Shown: piece by piece, positions 24,751-32,110 of the stretch
How positions within the stretch are numbered: the stretch's first letter is position 1
Layout of the letters: each line of letters opens with the position of its first letter
From: Phycisphaera mikurensis NBRC 102666
Lineage (GTDB): Bacteria; Planctomycetota; Phycisphaerae; Phycisphaerales; SM1A02
Direction of reading: 5' to 3'
Assembly: GCA_945890745.1 (NCBI GenBank)
Contig: CAMDCW010000007.1
Coordinates: 1-36,022, forward strand
DNA length: 36,022 nucleotides
The notes under the pieces: generated by a model
Told to the model about the DNA's origin: nothing
The model's database searches: none
What the model saw: only the letters and a program-made list of their open reading frames with translations
Position numbers and translations under genes: made by a program

Positions 24751-24800
24751 ATGCAGATCAGTGCAGATCAGTGCAGATCAGTGCAGATCAGTTCAAATCA
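24751..24800. repeat. Five tandem 10-bp units (gtgcagatca)
   Basis: Units start at 24751, 24761, 24771, 24781 and 24791. The middle three are identical, the first differs at one base and the last (gttcaaatca) at two. The array lies 27-76 bases upstream of the dockerin gene start and runs into the last codons and stop of the pseudopilin gene. The 10-base period places each unit on the same face of the helix. Confidence 0.9.
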
Positions 24801-25558
24801 GGGTCGAATTTATTTTCCTGCATGCTGCGATAGACATCCTCAAACTGCAGGGTGCCAACGTGCCCATCCACGAACGCATAATTGCTCTGGCTTCCGCTAC
24901 CAGGAGTCCGCCGGTCGATCGCATTGATCTGTACCTGCGAAGCCGCGGTCTGGGCGGGGTCTGGGCTTGAAGCCCAGTCCTCGATATGCGGATGGTCGGC
25001 CGAGGCAAAGCTGCCTTGTTCCGCCATCAGCAGGAAGCAGACGATCCGGTCAGGATTCTGCACCTGCTGAAGCCGGTCGGCACCTGCTCCTGGTCCATCA
25101 AGGGCAACCAGTGGGGAGTAGGTGCGCGAGAGGTAGTTGTTCATTCCATAGCTGGTTCGTCGATACAGCGCGGGAGTGCTGTTGCCCACGGGTTCGCCTT
25201 CCCCACCAGCCTCAAGTGGCCAGTGCGGACTTTGATCAAGCGGACTCTTCAGCGCAATCGGGCTATTCCCGAAGTACGGGCGGAGCCGTTCGACAAACGA
25301 GTTCTGTGCATTGGCAAACGAACCGTGCGGAAGTCCAACATCGACAAACCGTTCCTCGTTCATATTGATGTAGGCAAAGTGTGCCACAGTGAGCCCGCGG
25401 AGGTTCGAGAGATCTGCCGTTGCTAAGGCTGTACGCCGCGCGCTGGAGATCGCCGGAATCATGACGCCCGTGAGGACGCCAATGATGCCGATGACAACAA
25501 GTAACTCAATGATGGTGAATGCCGAGCGTTGCGCTCTGCAGTCAAAACGAGAATGCAT
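24788..25558 (-). CDS. Type II/IV pseudopilin-like protein (DUF1559-like)
   Basis: A 256-aa secreted pilin-like protein. The class III signal is a short basic leader ending R-S-A before FTIIELLVVIGIIGVL; Glu18 is at position +5 of the mature protein as required for assembly. The residue before the cut site is Ala13 instead of the usual Gly, which prepilin peptidases tolerate less well. The C-terminus has NYAFVDGHVGTL, the VDG motif of the planctomycete pilin family with the H-x9-DG region. Start ATG 25558 is chosen because it gives the short leader; AAGGT lies upstream. Stop codon lies in the 10-bp repeat array. No pilus assembly genes are in the window. Confidence 0.8.
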   Translation of the reverse strand: MHSRFDCRAQRSAFTIIELLVVIGIIGVLTGVMIPAISSARRTALATADLSNLRGLTVAHFAYINMNEERFVDVGLPHGSFANAQNSFVERLRPYFGNSPIALKSPLDQSPHWPLEAGGEGEPVGNSTPALYRRTSYGMNNYLSRTYSPLVALDGPGAGADRLQQVQNPDRIVCFLLMAEQGSFASADHPHIEDWASSPDPAQTAASQVQINAIDRRTPGSGSQSNYAFVDGHVGTLQFEDVYRSMQENKFDPDLN

Positions 25559-25671
25559 ATGGATGCCGACCTTCAGCGTTCTGCTGATGCAGAAACGCAA
25601 TGTGTGCGTAGAAGTGTCCGTGCGCACGAGCGCCGGACGGCATTGCCCTTCAGGCAACGCGGCACATCAGG

Positions 25672-26115
25672 TCAGCAGGTTGGGGGTGGTCGAGCCGCGA
25701 GCGCCGAGATCGGCAGCGGTGCAGCACTGCGCGCGGGTGCCGGCCAACTAACAACGGCTACAAGCGCGTGGAAGGCTGGTACAGGTACCTCAGCACCCGT
25801 AGTGGTTGCGAGCGTCAGAAGCAGTTCGCAGGTGGCGCAGGTGGATTCGTCGTGCTGGTGTGGGGCAGCAGCATGATCGCCGTGACCATCATGATCACCA
25901 TGACCATCGTGATCATCATGATCACCACTGCCGTGATCGCTAGGGTTACGAGCCGTATCGTCGTGGTGAGCGTGCTCCGTGTGGCTTGCGCAGGCAACGC
26001 GGGCGTGCCCGGCAGTTGATTCGGCCGTCAGATGCAGCGCTCGAAGACCAACTCCACCCGCCGCGACGAGGGTCACGGTGATGAGTGCAAGCAGGAATCG
26101 GAGGTTTCGTGGCAC
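25672..26115 (-). CDS. Histidine-rich single-pass membrane protein with CxxC
   Basis: A 147-aa protein. A transmembrane segment (about 5-25) is followed by a linker and a region with 14 His between 37 and 88, mostly as D-H/G-H repeats (for example GDHDDHDGHGDH), then C-A-T-C (93-96) and a second hydrophobic stretch (about 107-116). This composition is typical of Zn/Ni/Cu-binding loops; transport or metal buffering at the membrane is inferred, not shown. No family is recognised. GTG 26115 is chosen because it starts the protein just before the transmembrane segment and a TACACT box ends 9 bases upstream. Same strand as the pseudopilin (113 bases away), divergent from the DNA methyltransferase. 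Confidence 0.65.
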   Translation of the reverse strand: MPRNLRFLLALITVTLVAAGGVGLRALHLTAESTAGHARVACASHTEHAHHDDTARNPSDHGSGDHDDHDGHGDHDGHGDHAAAPHQHDESTCATCELLLTLATTTGAEVPVPAFHALVAVVSWPAPARSAAPLPISALAARPPPTC

Positions 26116-26124
26116 GGGTGGGTG

Positions 26125-26130
26125 AGTGTA
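26125..26130 (-). promoter_or_regulatory. Putative -10 element (TACACT) of the His-rich protein gene
   Basis: TACACT on the minus strand ends 9 bases before the GTG at 26115. With the following bases it forms TACACTCACC, almost the same 10 bases as before the divergent methyltransferase gene (TACACTCGCC). Confidence 0.4.
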
Positions 26131-26188
26131 TCCAACAACGCACGCACTTCCGTCATTGTTCGCTCGGTTTGGCGCGCCGGTAACCATT

Positions 26189-26194
26189 TACACT
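26189..26194 (+). promoter_or_regulatory. Putative -10 element (TACACT) of the DNA methyltransferase gene, leaderless spacing
   Basis: TACACT, then 6 bases (cgccac), then the ATG at 26201. No Shine-Dalgarno. This supports 26201 as the start. Confidence 0.5.
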
Positions 26195-26200
26195 CGCCAC

Positions 26201-27076
26201 ATGCCTCGTCCTGACCGCCCCGGTTCTTCTCATCGTCCTGCACGCTTTGGTCGCACTGAAGGGGCGGCCCGTGTCACTCGACCGCCGCTGCAGGTGATGC
26301 CAACAACGCTGTGGGAGTACCCAAGCCAGCATTACGACTGGACTGATGCCGACGGCAGGCGCCACACCATGCAGGGCGACAAGGATTACGCGGGCGCAAC
26401 GCCTTCGTGGGTGATCTGGCAATTGCTCATGCGTTACTCGCGTGAGAACGACCGCGTGATTGACCCGATGTGCGGCAGTGGCACCACCATTGATGTGTGC
26501 AAGAGTATTGGTCGCCCGGTGAAGGGTTATGACTTGGTACCGCGCCGCGAAGACATTCTGCAAGCCGACGCGCGCAAGTTGCCGCTTGAAGATGGAAGCG
26601 TGGACTTCGTGTTCTTGGATCCGCCGTATTCAACGCACATTGAATATTCCGACGACGCGCGCTGCATCGGCAAGCTTGACGCTGCCGGCGATGACGGTGG
26701 CAAGGCGTACTACGCGGCGATGACCAAGGTGATTTCTGAATGTCACCGAGTGATGAAGAATCGCCGCTATTTGGGTCTCTATGTGAGCGATAGTTGGAAG
26801 AAGAAAAAGGGCGCACCAACCGGCAGTGGCGCAGGAACATTCATGCCCATTGGCTTTGAATTGTTCGCCATGATGCGCAAGCTGTTTGTGCCTGTCGACA
26901 TCATCTGCGTGGTACGGCAGAACCAGAAACTAGAGAAGGGCAACTGGCGCAAGACCGCCGTTGAAGAGAACTTCTACTTGCGCGGATTCAACTACCTGTT
27001 CATCATGAAGAAGGTGGACGATGTGGTACAGGGCGCTGGCACGCATGGACAAGCGCCGGGACGCGATCGCAAGTAA
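26201..27076 (+). CDS. Orphan DNA (N4-cytosine/N6-adenine) methyltransferase
   Basis: SAM-dependent DNA modification enzyme, 291 aa. The N-terminal block TTLWEYPSQHY and YAGATPSWVIWQLLMRYS is characteristic of a group of COG0863-type DNA methylases, followed by the SAM loop VIDPMCGSGTT (86-96) and catalytic LDPPYS (139-144). Having motif I before DPPY excludes the common beta order. Y-L-G-L-Y-V-S-D-S-W and FYLRGFNYLF close the fold. No restriction endonuclease, helicase or specificity subunit is nearby, so it is a solitary methylase that may act in regulation or, less likely, on RNA (DPPY is shared with some RNA enzymes). About 25 basic low-complexity residues precede the domain. Converges on the lipoprotein gene. 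Confidence 0.8.
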   Translation: MPRPDRPGSSHRPARFGRTEGAARVTRPPLQVMPTTLWEYPSQHYDWTDADGRRHTMQGDKDYAGATPSWVIWQLLMRYSRENDRVIDPMCGSGTTIDVCKSIGRPVKGYDLVPRREDILQADARKLPLEDGSVDFVFLDPPYSTHIEYSDDARCIGKLDAAGDDGGKAYYAAMTKVISECHRVMKNRRYLGLYVSDSWKKKKGAPTGSGAGTFMPIGFELFAMMRKLFVPVDIICVVRQNQKLEKGNWRKTAVEENFYLRGFNYLFIMKKVDDVVQGAGTHGQAPGRDRK

Positions 27077-27119
27077 GGGCGGCCCGGCAAACACGGGAAT
27101 GATCAGCGGCTGCAAACGG

Positions 27120-29690
27120 TCACGGCGCCCAGGTTGCGGGACGTGGCACTGCGCCCGCGCCGTCATCGTTACGCATGCGCGCATCCGGGGCTTGGCCTTG
27201 CGCAGACGCTGCCATGCGGAGCAATCGCCAGGCGTTTTCGTCGCGCAGGGTTCGGAGTGCAGCAAGCTCTGGATCCGTGGCAGCTGCGGTCACTAACTCG
27301 GCGCCATCGGAAGGCGCGGGTGTTTCACGTCGGGCATCTTGCCATTCCGTGAGACGGCGGATCATGTCTTGATCAACAATCTTCCAACGATCGATTCCGC
27401 CGTCAAGGACTGCTGAAGCTGCATCACTTGCAGTGGCGGGACTGCCTGCATCAGCAAGGTCCGCCGCATCGCGTCGTGCGCGTCCCTCCGCAAAGAACTG
27501 CGGGAACGTGGCGTTCAACCACGCGGCGGTCAGTCGTTCGCCCAGCGCTTGGTCCATCGCGGCAATTGAAGCGATGGCGTCTCGCTGCGATTGGCGTCGC
27601 GCCTTTCCAGCCTGATGGACGCGTGTGACAATGCCGCGCACTTCGGGGGCGTTGCGGAAGGACTCGGGACTGCCATCCTTCCCGTCACGCTTAGCACGCA
27701 CGCCAAACAGAAGAAAGTCGCGGAGCGCTTCCAGTCCGACCCGGCGTGCTTCATCGGCACTGGTTTTCAAGCGCTCAGCATGCGCAGTCAGCAACACTAG
27801 TGCGGCGTTGCGTTCCACCTCATTTTCCAGCATCAGCGCCGCTGATATTGGATCGGCATCGGACTCCCACAGTGGACCAAGGAGCCACGCTTGCCGAAAG
27901 CGCTGCCATGGAAGCGATGCTCTGCGAGAAGCAGAGACCGCTCGAGCCAGAACAAATCGAGCGTCATCTTCCGAAAGGCCAATGGCGATGGCAACTTCGC
28001 GGAAAGTTTCATCATCCGCTTGGCGCCGCTCTCCATCGGCGGCGAGCAGGGATTGCAAATACTCGCCGAGCGACCGTTCAAACCCGGTGGGATCTTCGGT
28101 GGCGCGGTTGGCGGCCTCGGATGACTTTGCTTCAAGGGCGCGCATTTGCTCACGTTGCCGCACCAGGAGCGCATCAACGCGGGCTTGGTGTCGATCCCAG
28201 ATTTGCTCCACCAGTGGATCATCATCTTTGGCACCCACCGCGCGAGCGGCCAGATGAAAGGCTTCGTGGTCCATGCCGGGCGCAAGCAGCAATTGCTCGG
28301 CAATGGAGTGGTCCGTGTTCCATGGCACTTCACTCCGCTCGCGGGAGCTTCGGAAGATCCCGCGGCCGGCCGCGCGCACCACTCGGTCGGCATTGCCTGC
28401 GCCCAACATCGGCGTCAGCAGTTCGCGCATTTCATCGGAAGTGGTACCGATGCTCTTATCCAGAAGCTCTTGGGTGCCGTCATCAATCTCGCGCTCGGCG
28501 GCGGCGCGCAGTTTCTTGAAGGCTGCGACTGCTTTGGTTTGCTCCGCATCCAAGCGCGCCTTGGAGCCGTCATCGGTCGGCGCTTCCCCGCGGTCCGCCG
28601 CACTGAGGCGGGTGCGCTCATTCTGAATCTTGAGACGCACGACGGATGCAAGGGCGGTGCGGGCATCTTCGACAGCGTTGCGTGTCTGGCTGGCACGCCC
28701 GCTTCGAACAAGTGGGTGCCGTGCGTAGACATCCAGCATGAAGCGTCCGCCTTCAATGTACGGATCGGTGCTGGTGCGACGGCGTTCGTCGTCGGCGGTG
28801 AGCCGGGCGGCGGATTCGGGCGGCAGAGCAGCAATCAGGGCCGCCAGTCCACGGCGATTTGCTTCGTCTACCTGGGAAAACGCGCGGGCGATGGGGCGCA
28901 TGCCTGCGCGCTCGGCGGCGGAAAGCGCTTCTGCAGCTTGAGCGTGTGCGTCGCGTGCAGCGTCGCTTTCTTTGACGTGCGCGGCAAGTTGCTTGACCGT
29001 TTCCGCACTGACACCCGCGCTGTTGAGCGCCGCAAGTTTGCTTGCCGGCAAGGCCACCTGTGCAGAGGCAAGTTGTTCCGCAGCACGCGCAAGATCGCGG
29101 CGATACTCGGCGAGTGCTGGCTCCACTGCCGCCTGTTCTGCGGCGTTCAGACCCAGCGCGCGTATGGATGGCTCAAGGTCAAGCAGAGTTGGCGTGCGAT
29201 CGTCGCCATTCGAGAGACCCTGAATGATGCGCGCACTGCGATCAACGGCCCGTCGGCTGGCCACGCGATCAACGAACGCCGCTCGTGTATGGAATGCTTC
29301 GGACACGTCAGCTGTGAAGCGGTCATCAAGTGCCTTGATGCGACCAAGGACGACAGCGTGCTTGCGTGAAAATCGCCCCAGCGTTTCCAGGTCGCCAACC
29401 CACTCGGACTCGTCACGCGCACGGACTTCGCGCACGAGCGGAGCGATCGCCTCAACGCGGAGGCGGTCGAAGTCGGTCAGGTAATGGTCATGCATCGATT
29501 CCAGCGAGGCCCACTCGTCGGCGCTGAGCGGCGCGGCTTCATCGGCAGCAGCAATCGCCAAGTCAAGAGTGCTGATTGGCCCTGGCAGAGCATCAAAGCG
29601 GGGGTTCGCTCCGGATCCACAGCCAGCGAGCAGCACCATGACGGCGAGCGCGGTGGAGAACAGGAGAGCGATCAGCCAGTTCGGACGCAC
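27120..29690 (-). CDS. Large alpha-helical lipoprotein of unknown function
   Basis: An 856-aa protein with a lipoprotein signal (LLAGC, Cys24) and then an almost entirely charged, Ala-, Arg-, Glu- and Asp-rich helical chain. Cys24 is the only cysteine. Several segments share a loose pattern of an acidic cap, an amphipathic helix and a basic helix, e.g. LSADEWASLESMHDHY, LNAAEQAAVEPALAEYR, and APGMDHEAFHLAARAV followed by EQIWDRHQARVDALL, suggesting diverged internal repeats. No enzyme motif is recognised. It is predicted to be tethered to a membrane with a long helical, perhaps coiled-coil, body outside the cytoplasm. GTG 29690 is the start; a TACACT box ends 6 bases before it. Convergent with the methyltransferase gene and divergent from the beta-helix gene. 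Confidence 0.75.
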   Translation of the reverse strand: MRPNWLIALLFSTALAVMVLLAGCGSGANPRFDALPGPISTLDLAIAAADEAAPLSADEWASLESMHDHYLTDFDRLRVEAIAPLVREVRARDESEWVGDLETLGRFSRKHAVVLGRIKALDDRFTADVSEAFHTRAAFVDRVASRRAVDRSARIIQGLSNGDDRTPTLLDLEPSIRALGLNAAEQAAVEPALAEYRRDLARAAEQLASAQVALPASKLAALNSAGVSAETVKQLAAHVKESDAARDAHAQAAEALSAAERAGMRPIARAFSQVDEANRRGLAALIAALPPESAARLTADDERRRTSTDPYIEGGRFMLDVYARHPLVRSGRASQTRNAVEDARTALASVVRLKIQNERTRLSAADRGEAPTDDGSKARLDAEQTKAVAAFKKLRAAAEREIDDGTQELLDKSIGTTSDEMRELLTPMLGAGNADRVVRAAGRGIFRSSRERSEVPWNTDHSIAEQLLLAPGMDHEAFHLAARAVGAKDDDPLVEQIWDRHQARVDALLVRQREQMRALEAKSSEAANRATEDPTGFERSLGEYLQSLLAADGERRQADDETFREVAIAIGLSEDDARFVLARAVSASRRASLPWQRFRQAWLLGPLWESDADPISAALMLENEVERNAALVLLTAHAERLKTSADEARRVGLEALRDFLLFGVRAKRDGKDGSPESFRNAPEVRGIVTRVHQAGKARRQSQRDAIASIAAMDQALGERLTAAWLNATFPQFFAEGRARRDAADLADAGSPATASDAASAVLDGGIDRWKIVDQDMIRRLTEWQDARRETPAPSDGAELVTAAATDPELAALRTLRDENAWRLLRMAASAQGQAPDARMRNDDGAGAVPRPATWAP

Positions 29691-29696
29691 GTTGGC

Positions 29697-29702
29697 AGTG
29701 TA
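29697..29702 (-). promoter_or_regulatory. Putative -10 element (TACACT) of the lipoprotein gene, leaderless spacing
   Basis: TACACT on the minus strand, then 6 bases (gccaac), then the GTG at 29690. The remaining 174 bases before the beta-helix gene contain no other recognisable feature. Confidence 0.5.
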
Positions 29703-29876
29703 GGTGGTCGGTAATTTGTTCCGCCGCGGGCGCCAGATGCCGAAATGGGCCCTTGGGAGAGCAGAATTACCTGAATTGTTTACGGAATTCTGGTTGTTTG
29801 CTCCGGTCTTGCCTCTGCAGAACCGACAGTCCTCCGTGCCAAGCGAAATTCTCGCCCGGCATTCAGGAGTTCCCGC

Positions 29877-31298
29877 ATGAAACGCATTGCATCAACCTCA
29901 ACGGTCCGCCACTTCGGAACCCACGCAGCCACCAGTGCCGGTATTGGCACTTTCTTGCTGGCCGCGGTGTTCATTGCCATGCGCGGTGGTTTCTTTACGC
30001 GCGGCGCGAACGCTGAGTTCATTCGACCTGCCGTGGCGTTTGATGCTCTTGACGATGGCGTGATTGACGTGCCCACCGAGGCTTCGTCTATCCAAGCCGC
30101 CGCTGACTTTGCCAACAATGGCGCAACCATTCGGATTGCCCCAGGAACCTACGTGGGTGCAGTGGTGGTGGACGGCAAGTCCTTGACAATCACTGGAGCC
30201 GGCTCAGATGTCACGGTTGTTCGTGGCTTTGGTCGCGGCGCCGTGTTGAGTTTCAGCGGCAGCGCTGAGCAGCGGATTTCCGTGACCGGCATTTCCGTGG
30301 TTGGTGGTCGTGGCGAAACTGGCACTGGCATGATCTTTGACGGCGTGTCCTTTGATGTGCGCGATTCACATATCGCCGGCAATCAAGGCGGCGGCGTCAC
30401 CATGCGCGACGGCCTCGGGACCTTCAGCGGTTGCAAGTTTGATGACAACCGCAGCGAGAAGTCCGGCGGCGCAGTGAGCAACGAAGGTGGTTCGCCAAGC
30501 TTTGTTGCATGCACTTTCCGACACAATATTTCAGCTACTTTCGGCGGTGCCTTGTACAGCAAGGGTGGAAATGTCTCCATCTTGGCGTGCACCGTTGAGG
30601 ATAATTCCACTCGCAGCGGCGCCTGGGGCGGTGCTGTGTTTGGTGAGAACACCACCTTTGAATTGCACGGCACTGACTTCACCCGTAACCGCTCCATTGA
30701 GTCGGGCGGCGCGGTGTACCTCTTGGGTGGAATTGCGGATGTTTCGCGATGCACCTTCACCGGTAATTTCAGCGACGAGGCACGGAGCCTCTTCAGCCGC
30801 GGCGCTGGTGTGCGCATTGCGTCCAGTCGCCTGTGCGGCGCTGAAGCGTTCGCCTTGGGCGGAGACTTCGCGTTCGGTGATGGCAACGTCTTTGATACAT
30901 CGTGCTTTGGTGATTGCAATCAGAACGGTGTGTCTGACGAGGAAGAGATCGCCATGGGTTGGATCTCTGATCGCGACGGCAACAGCGTCCCTGATTCCTG
31001 TGATCCCGACTGCAATTCCAATGGTTTGCCTGACGGATACGAAGTCAGCGCTGGATTTGCACAGGACATGAACGCCAACGGCCTCATTGACATCTGCGAG
31101 ATTCGTTCAGGACTTGCACTGGATGTTGACAATGACTGGATCCCGGATGACGCGCAGATGCCAGTGGTTGCACCAACCGTTACTTCCCCTGCTGCTACCC
31201 AGTCCAACACTGTTCCAGTCCCCGATCCGTTCGATGCGTGGGGACCTGGAATGTCAAGCCGCATGGGTGGTTCCATGGGCGGCTTCCCCGGTCAGTAA
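29877..31298 (+). CDS. Surface protein: right-handed beta helix plus calcium-type D-rich repeats
   Basis: A 473-aa exported protein. An N-terminal hydrophobic segment (about 21-35) serves as signal or anchor. Residues about 60-330 form a right-handed parallel beta helix with the polymorphic-outer-membrane-protein pattern of G-G-A-V/G-G-A-L and N-x-S-x-x-x-G-G-A turns (SGGAVSNEGG, FGGALYSKGG, WGGAVFGENT, SGGAVYLLGG). Residues about 345-440 hold repeats DCNQNGVSDEEE, DRDGNSVPDSCD, DCNSNGLPDGYE, DMNANGLIDICE and DVDNDWIPDD, a calcium-binding stalk like those in planctomycete surface proteins. The tail is Gly/Met-rich. AGGAG 9 bases upstream fixes ATG 29877. No catalytic residues are visible, so adhesion is likelier than polysaccharide lysis. 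Confidence 0.8.
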   Translation: MKRIASTSTVRHFGTHAATSAGIGTFLLAAVFIAMRGGFFTRGANAEFIRPAVAFDALDDGVIDVPTEASSIQAAADFANNGATIRIAPGTYVGAVVVDGKSLTITGAGSDVTVVRGFGRGAVLSFSGSAEQRISVTGISVVGGRGETGTGMIFDGVSFDVRDSHIAGNQGGGVTMRDGLGTFSGCKFDDNRSEKSGGAVSNEGGSPSFVACTFRHNISATFGGALYSKGGNVSILACTVEDNSTRSGAWGGAVFGENTTFELHGTDFTRNRSIESGGAVYLLGGIADVSRCTFTGNFSDEARSLFSRGAGVRIASSRLCGAEAFALGGDFAFGDGNVFDTSCFGDCNQNGVSDEEEIAMGWISDRDGNSVPDSCDPDCNSNGLPDGYEVSAGFAQDMNANGLIDICEIRSGLALDVDNDWIPDDAQMPVVAPTVTSPAATQSNTVPVPDPFDAWGPGMSSRMGGSMGGFPGQ

Positions 31299-31368
31299 GA
31301 ACATTCTTGCGTGGGGAACTTCGGGCGAGGCGGTGGGGCGCTGATTGTGCGCGACCGTCTCGCGGAGT

Positions 31369-31869
31369 TCAGGGGGTGGAGAGGATGAAGTCCGGAATGG
31401 CGCCCAACGCCTTGTACTTACGGAGTAATCCGGCCGGCAACTTGTGAAAGCTCTGCACCGTCTTGCGGCAGCGCGGCTCACCGCAATTGCATCGCATCTT
31501 CCAGATATCGTCAGCGCCGATCAGTGTCGCGTAGTCGTGGGTGACTTCGTCATGCGCGGCGATTGGCTTGATGGCGCGAATCACCAAGCGTCGTCCCTCT
31601 TTCAGGACAAACGAATTCGGCTGGCATGAGTGGTTGGCGAATGCGCCAACCTCGCCTTCGGGGTTCAGGTATCGATCCGCGTCGTAGCGCATGCAGTTGG
31701 CGGCCATACGCGGGTTGGTATCCCAGTATTTCCAGACTTGATCGCTGCTGACGATGGTGCCCTTGATGGCACACACCAGGTCGCCGGGTCGGAACGCCTT
31801 GAGCGCCACAATTCCGTGCCCATTGCGAACGGGCTCCACACGAATGCCAGGGGTCTTGCGAACAGTCAT
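31369..31869 (-). CDS. SET-domain protein (putative protein lysine methyltransferase)
   Basis: A 166-aa protein consisting of a SET domain. The SAM- and substrate-binding signature A-N-H-S-C-Q-P-N-S (78-86) and the H-D-Y (111-113) catalytic Tyr region are intact, and a post-SET-like cysteine cluster CNCGEPRC follows (127-134), which with Cys82 could bind zinc. Bacterial SET proteins of this size occur sporadically and methylate lysines in cellular proteins; the target here is unknown. ATG 31869 is chosen because the domain begins right after it; longer reading would run into the tRNA gene, whose 3' end is 42 bases upstream. It has no own -10 box, so it may be transcribed from the tRNA promoter. 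Confidence 0.85.
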   Translation of the reverse strand: MTVRKTPGIRVEPVRNGHGIVALKAFRPGDLVCAIKGTIVSSDQVWKYWDTNPRMAANCMRYDADRYLNPEGEVGAFANHSCQPNSFVLKEGRRLVIRAIKPIAAHDEVTHDYATLIGADDIWKMRCNCGEPRCRKTVQSFHKLPAGLLRKYKALGAIPDFILSTP

Positions 31870-31911
31870 GTGGGGTAACAGGCGAGCGAGACGAATCAGG
31901 CAAATCAGAAA

Positions 31912-31985
31912 CGCACGCGGTTGGATTCGAACCAACGACATTCGGTTTCGAAGACCGATGCTCTATCCAGCTGAGCTACGCATGC
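31912..31985 (-). tRNA. tRNA-Arg (anticodon UCG)
   Basis: A 74-base cloverleaf read on the minus strand: acceptor GCATGCG/CGCGTGC with one T-G pair, D stem GCTC/GAGC with a 9-base loop, anticodon stem TCGGT/ACCGA around CTTCGAA (anticodon TCG), variable loop ATGTC and T stem GTTGG/CCAAC around TTCGAAT. Discriminator base G. The 3' CCA is not encoded (TTT follows). Decodes CGA, and possibly other CGN codons by wobble. Confidence 0.95.
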
Positions 31986-31997
31986 AGTGAGAGTGGG

Positions 31998-32003
31998 ATT
32001 ATA
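31998..32003 (-). promoter_or_regulatory. -10 element (TATAAT) of the tRNA-Arg gene
   Basis: A perfect TATAAT on the minus strand ends 12 bases before the tRNA 5' end. With 17-base spacing the -35 would be TTTCTC, a weak match. The same bases on the plus strand give TATAAC upstream of the next gene. Confidence 0.65.
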
Positions 32004-32110
32004 ACCGCGGCGGGGTAGTGGAGAAACGGCAGTTAGGATGGCAGTTCGTAGGGGCGGCACCGCATTTGGCGGTCATTCCATGCTGGTCACGCGATTCCGA
32101 AAGAACACCA

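Noticed and set aside
24751-24800. CRISPR-like repeats
   Set aside because: Units are 10 bases with no spacers between them and no cas genes are near; a simple tandem repeat.
25870-25930. DNA repeat of gatcatcatgatcacc type
   Set aside because: It follows the codon pattern of the His-Asp-rich stretch of the 147-aa membrane protein and needs no separate explanation.
26201-27076. Restriction-modification or defence locus around the DNA methyltransferase
   Set aside because: Neighbours are a His-rich membrane protein and a lipoprotein; no nuclease, helicase, specificity subunit or other defence domain is present.
28146-29369. A 407-codon open frame opposite the large lipoprotein gene
   Set aside because: The minus-strand frame is longer, has a lipobox and a -10 box with leaderless spacing; the plus-strand frame has neither a start signal nor a recognisable domain.
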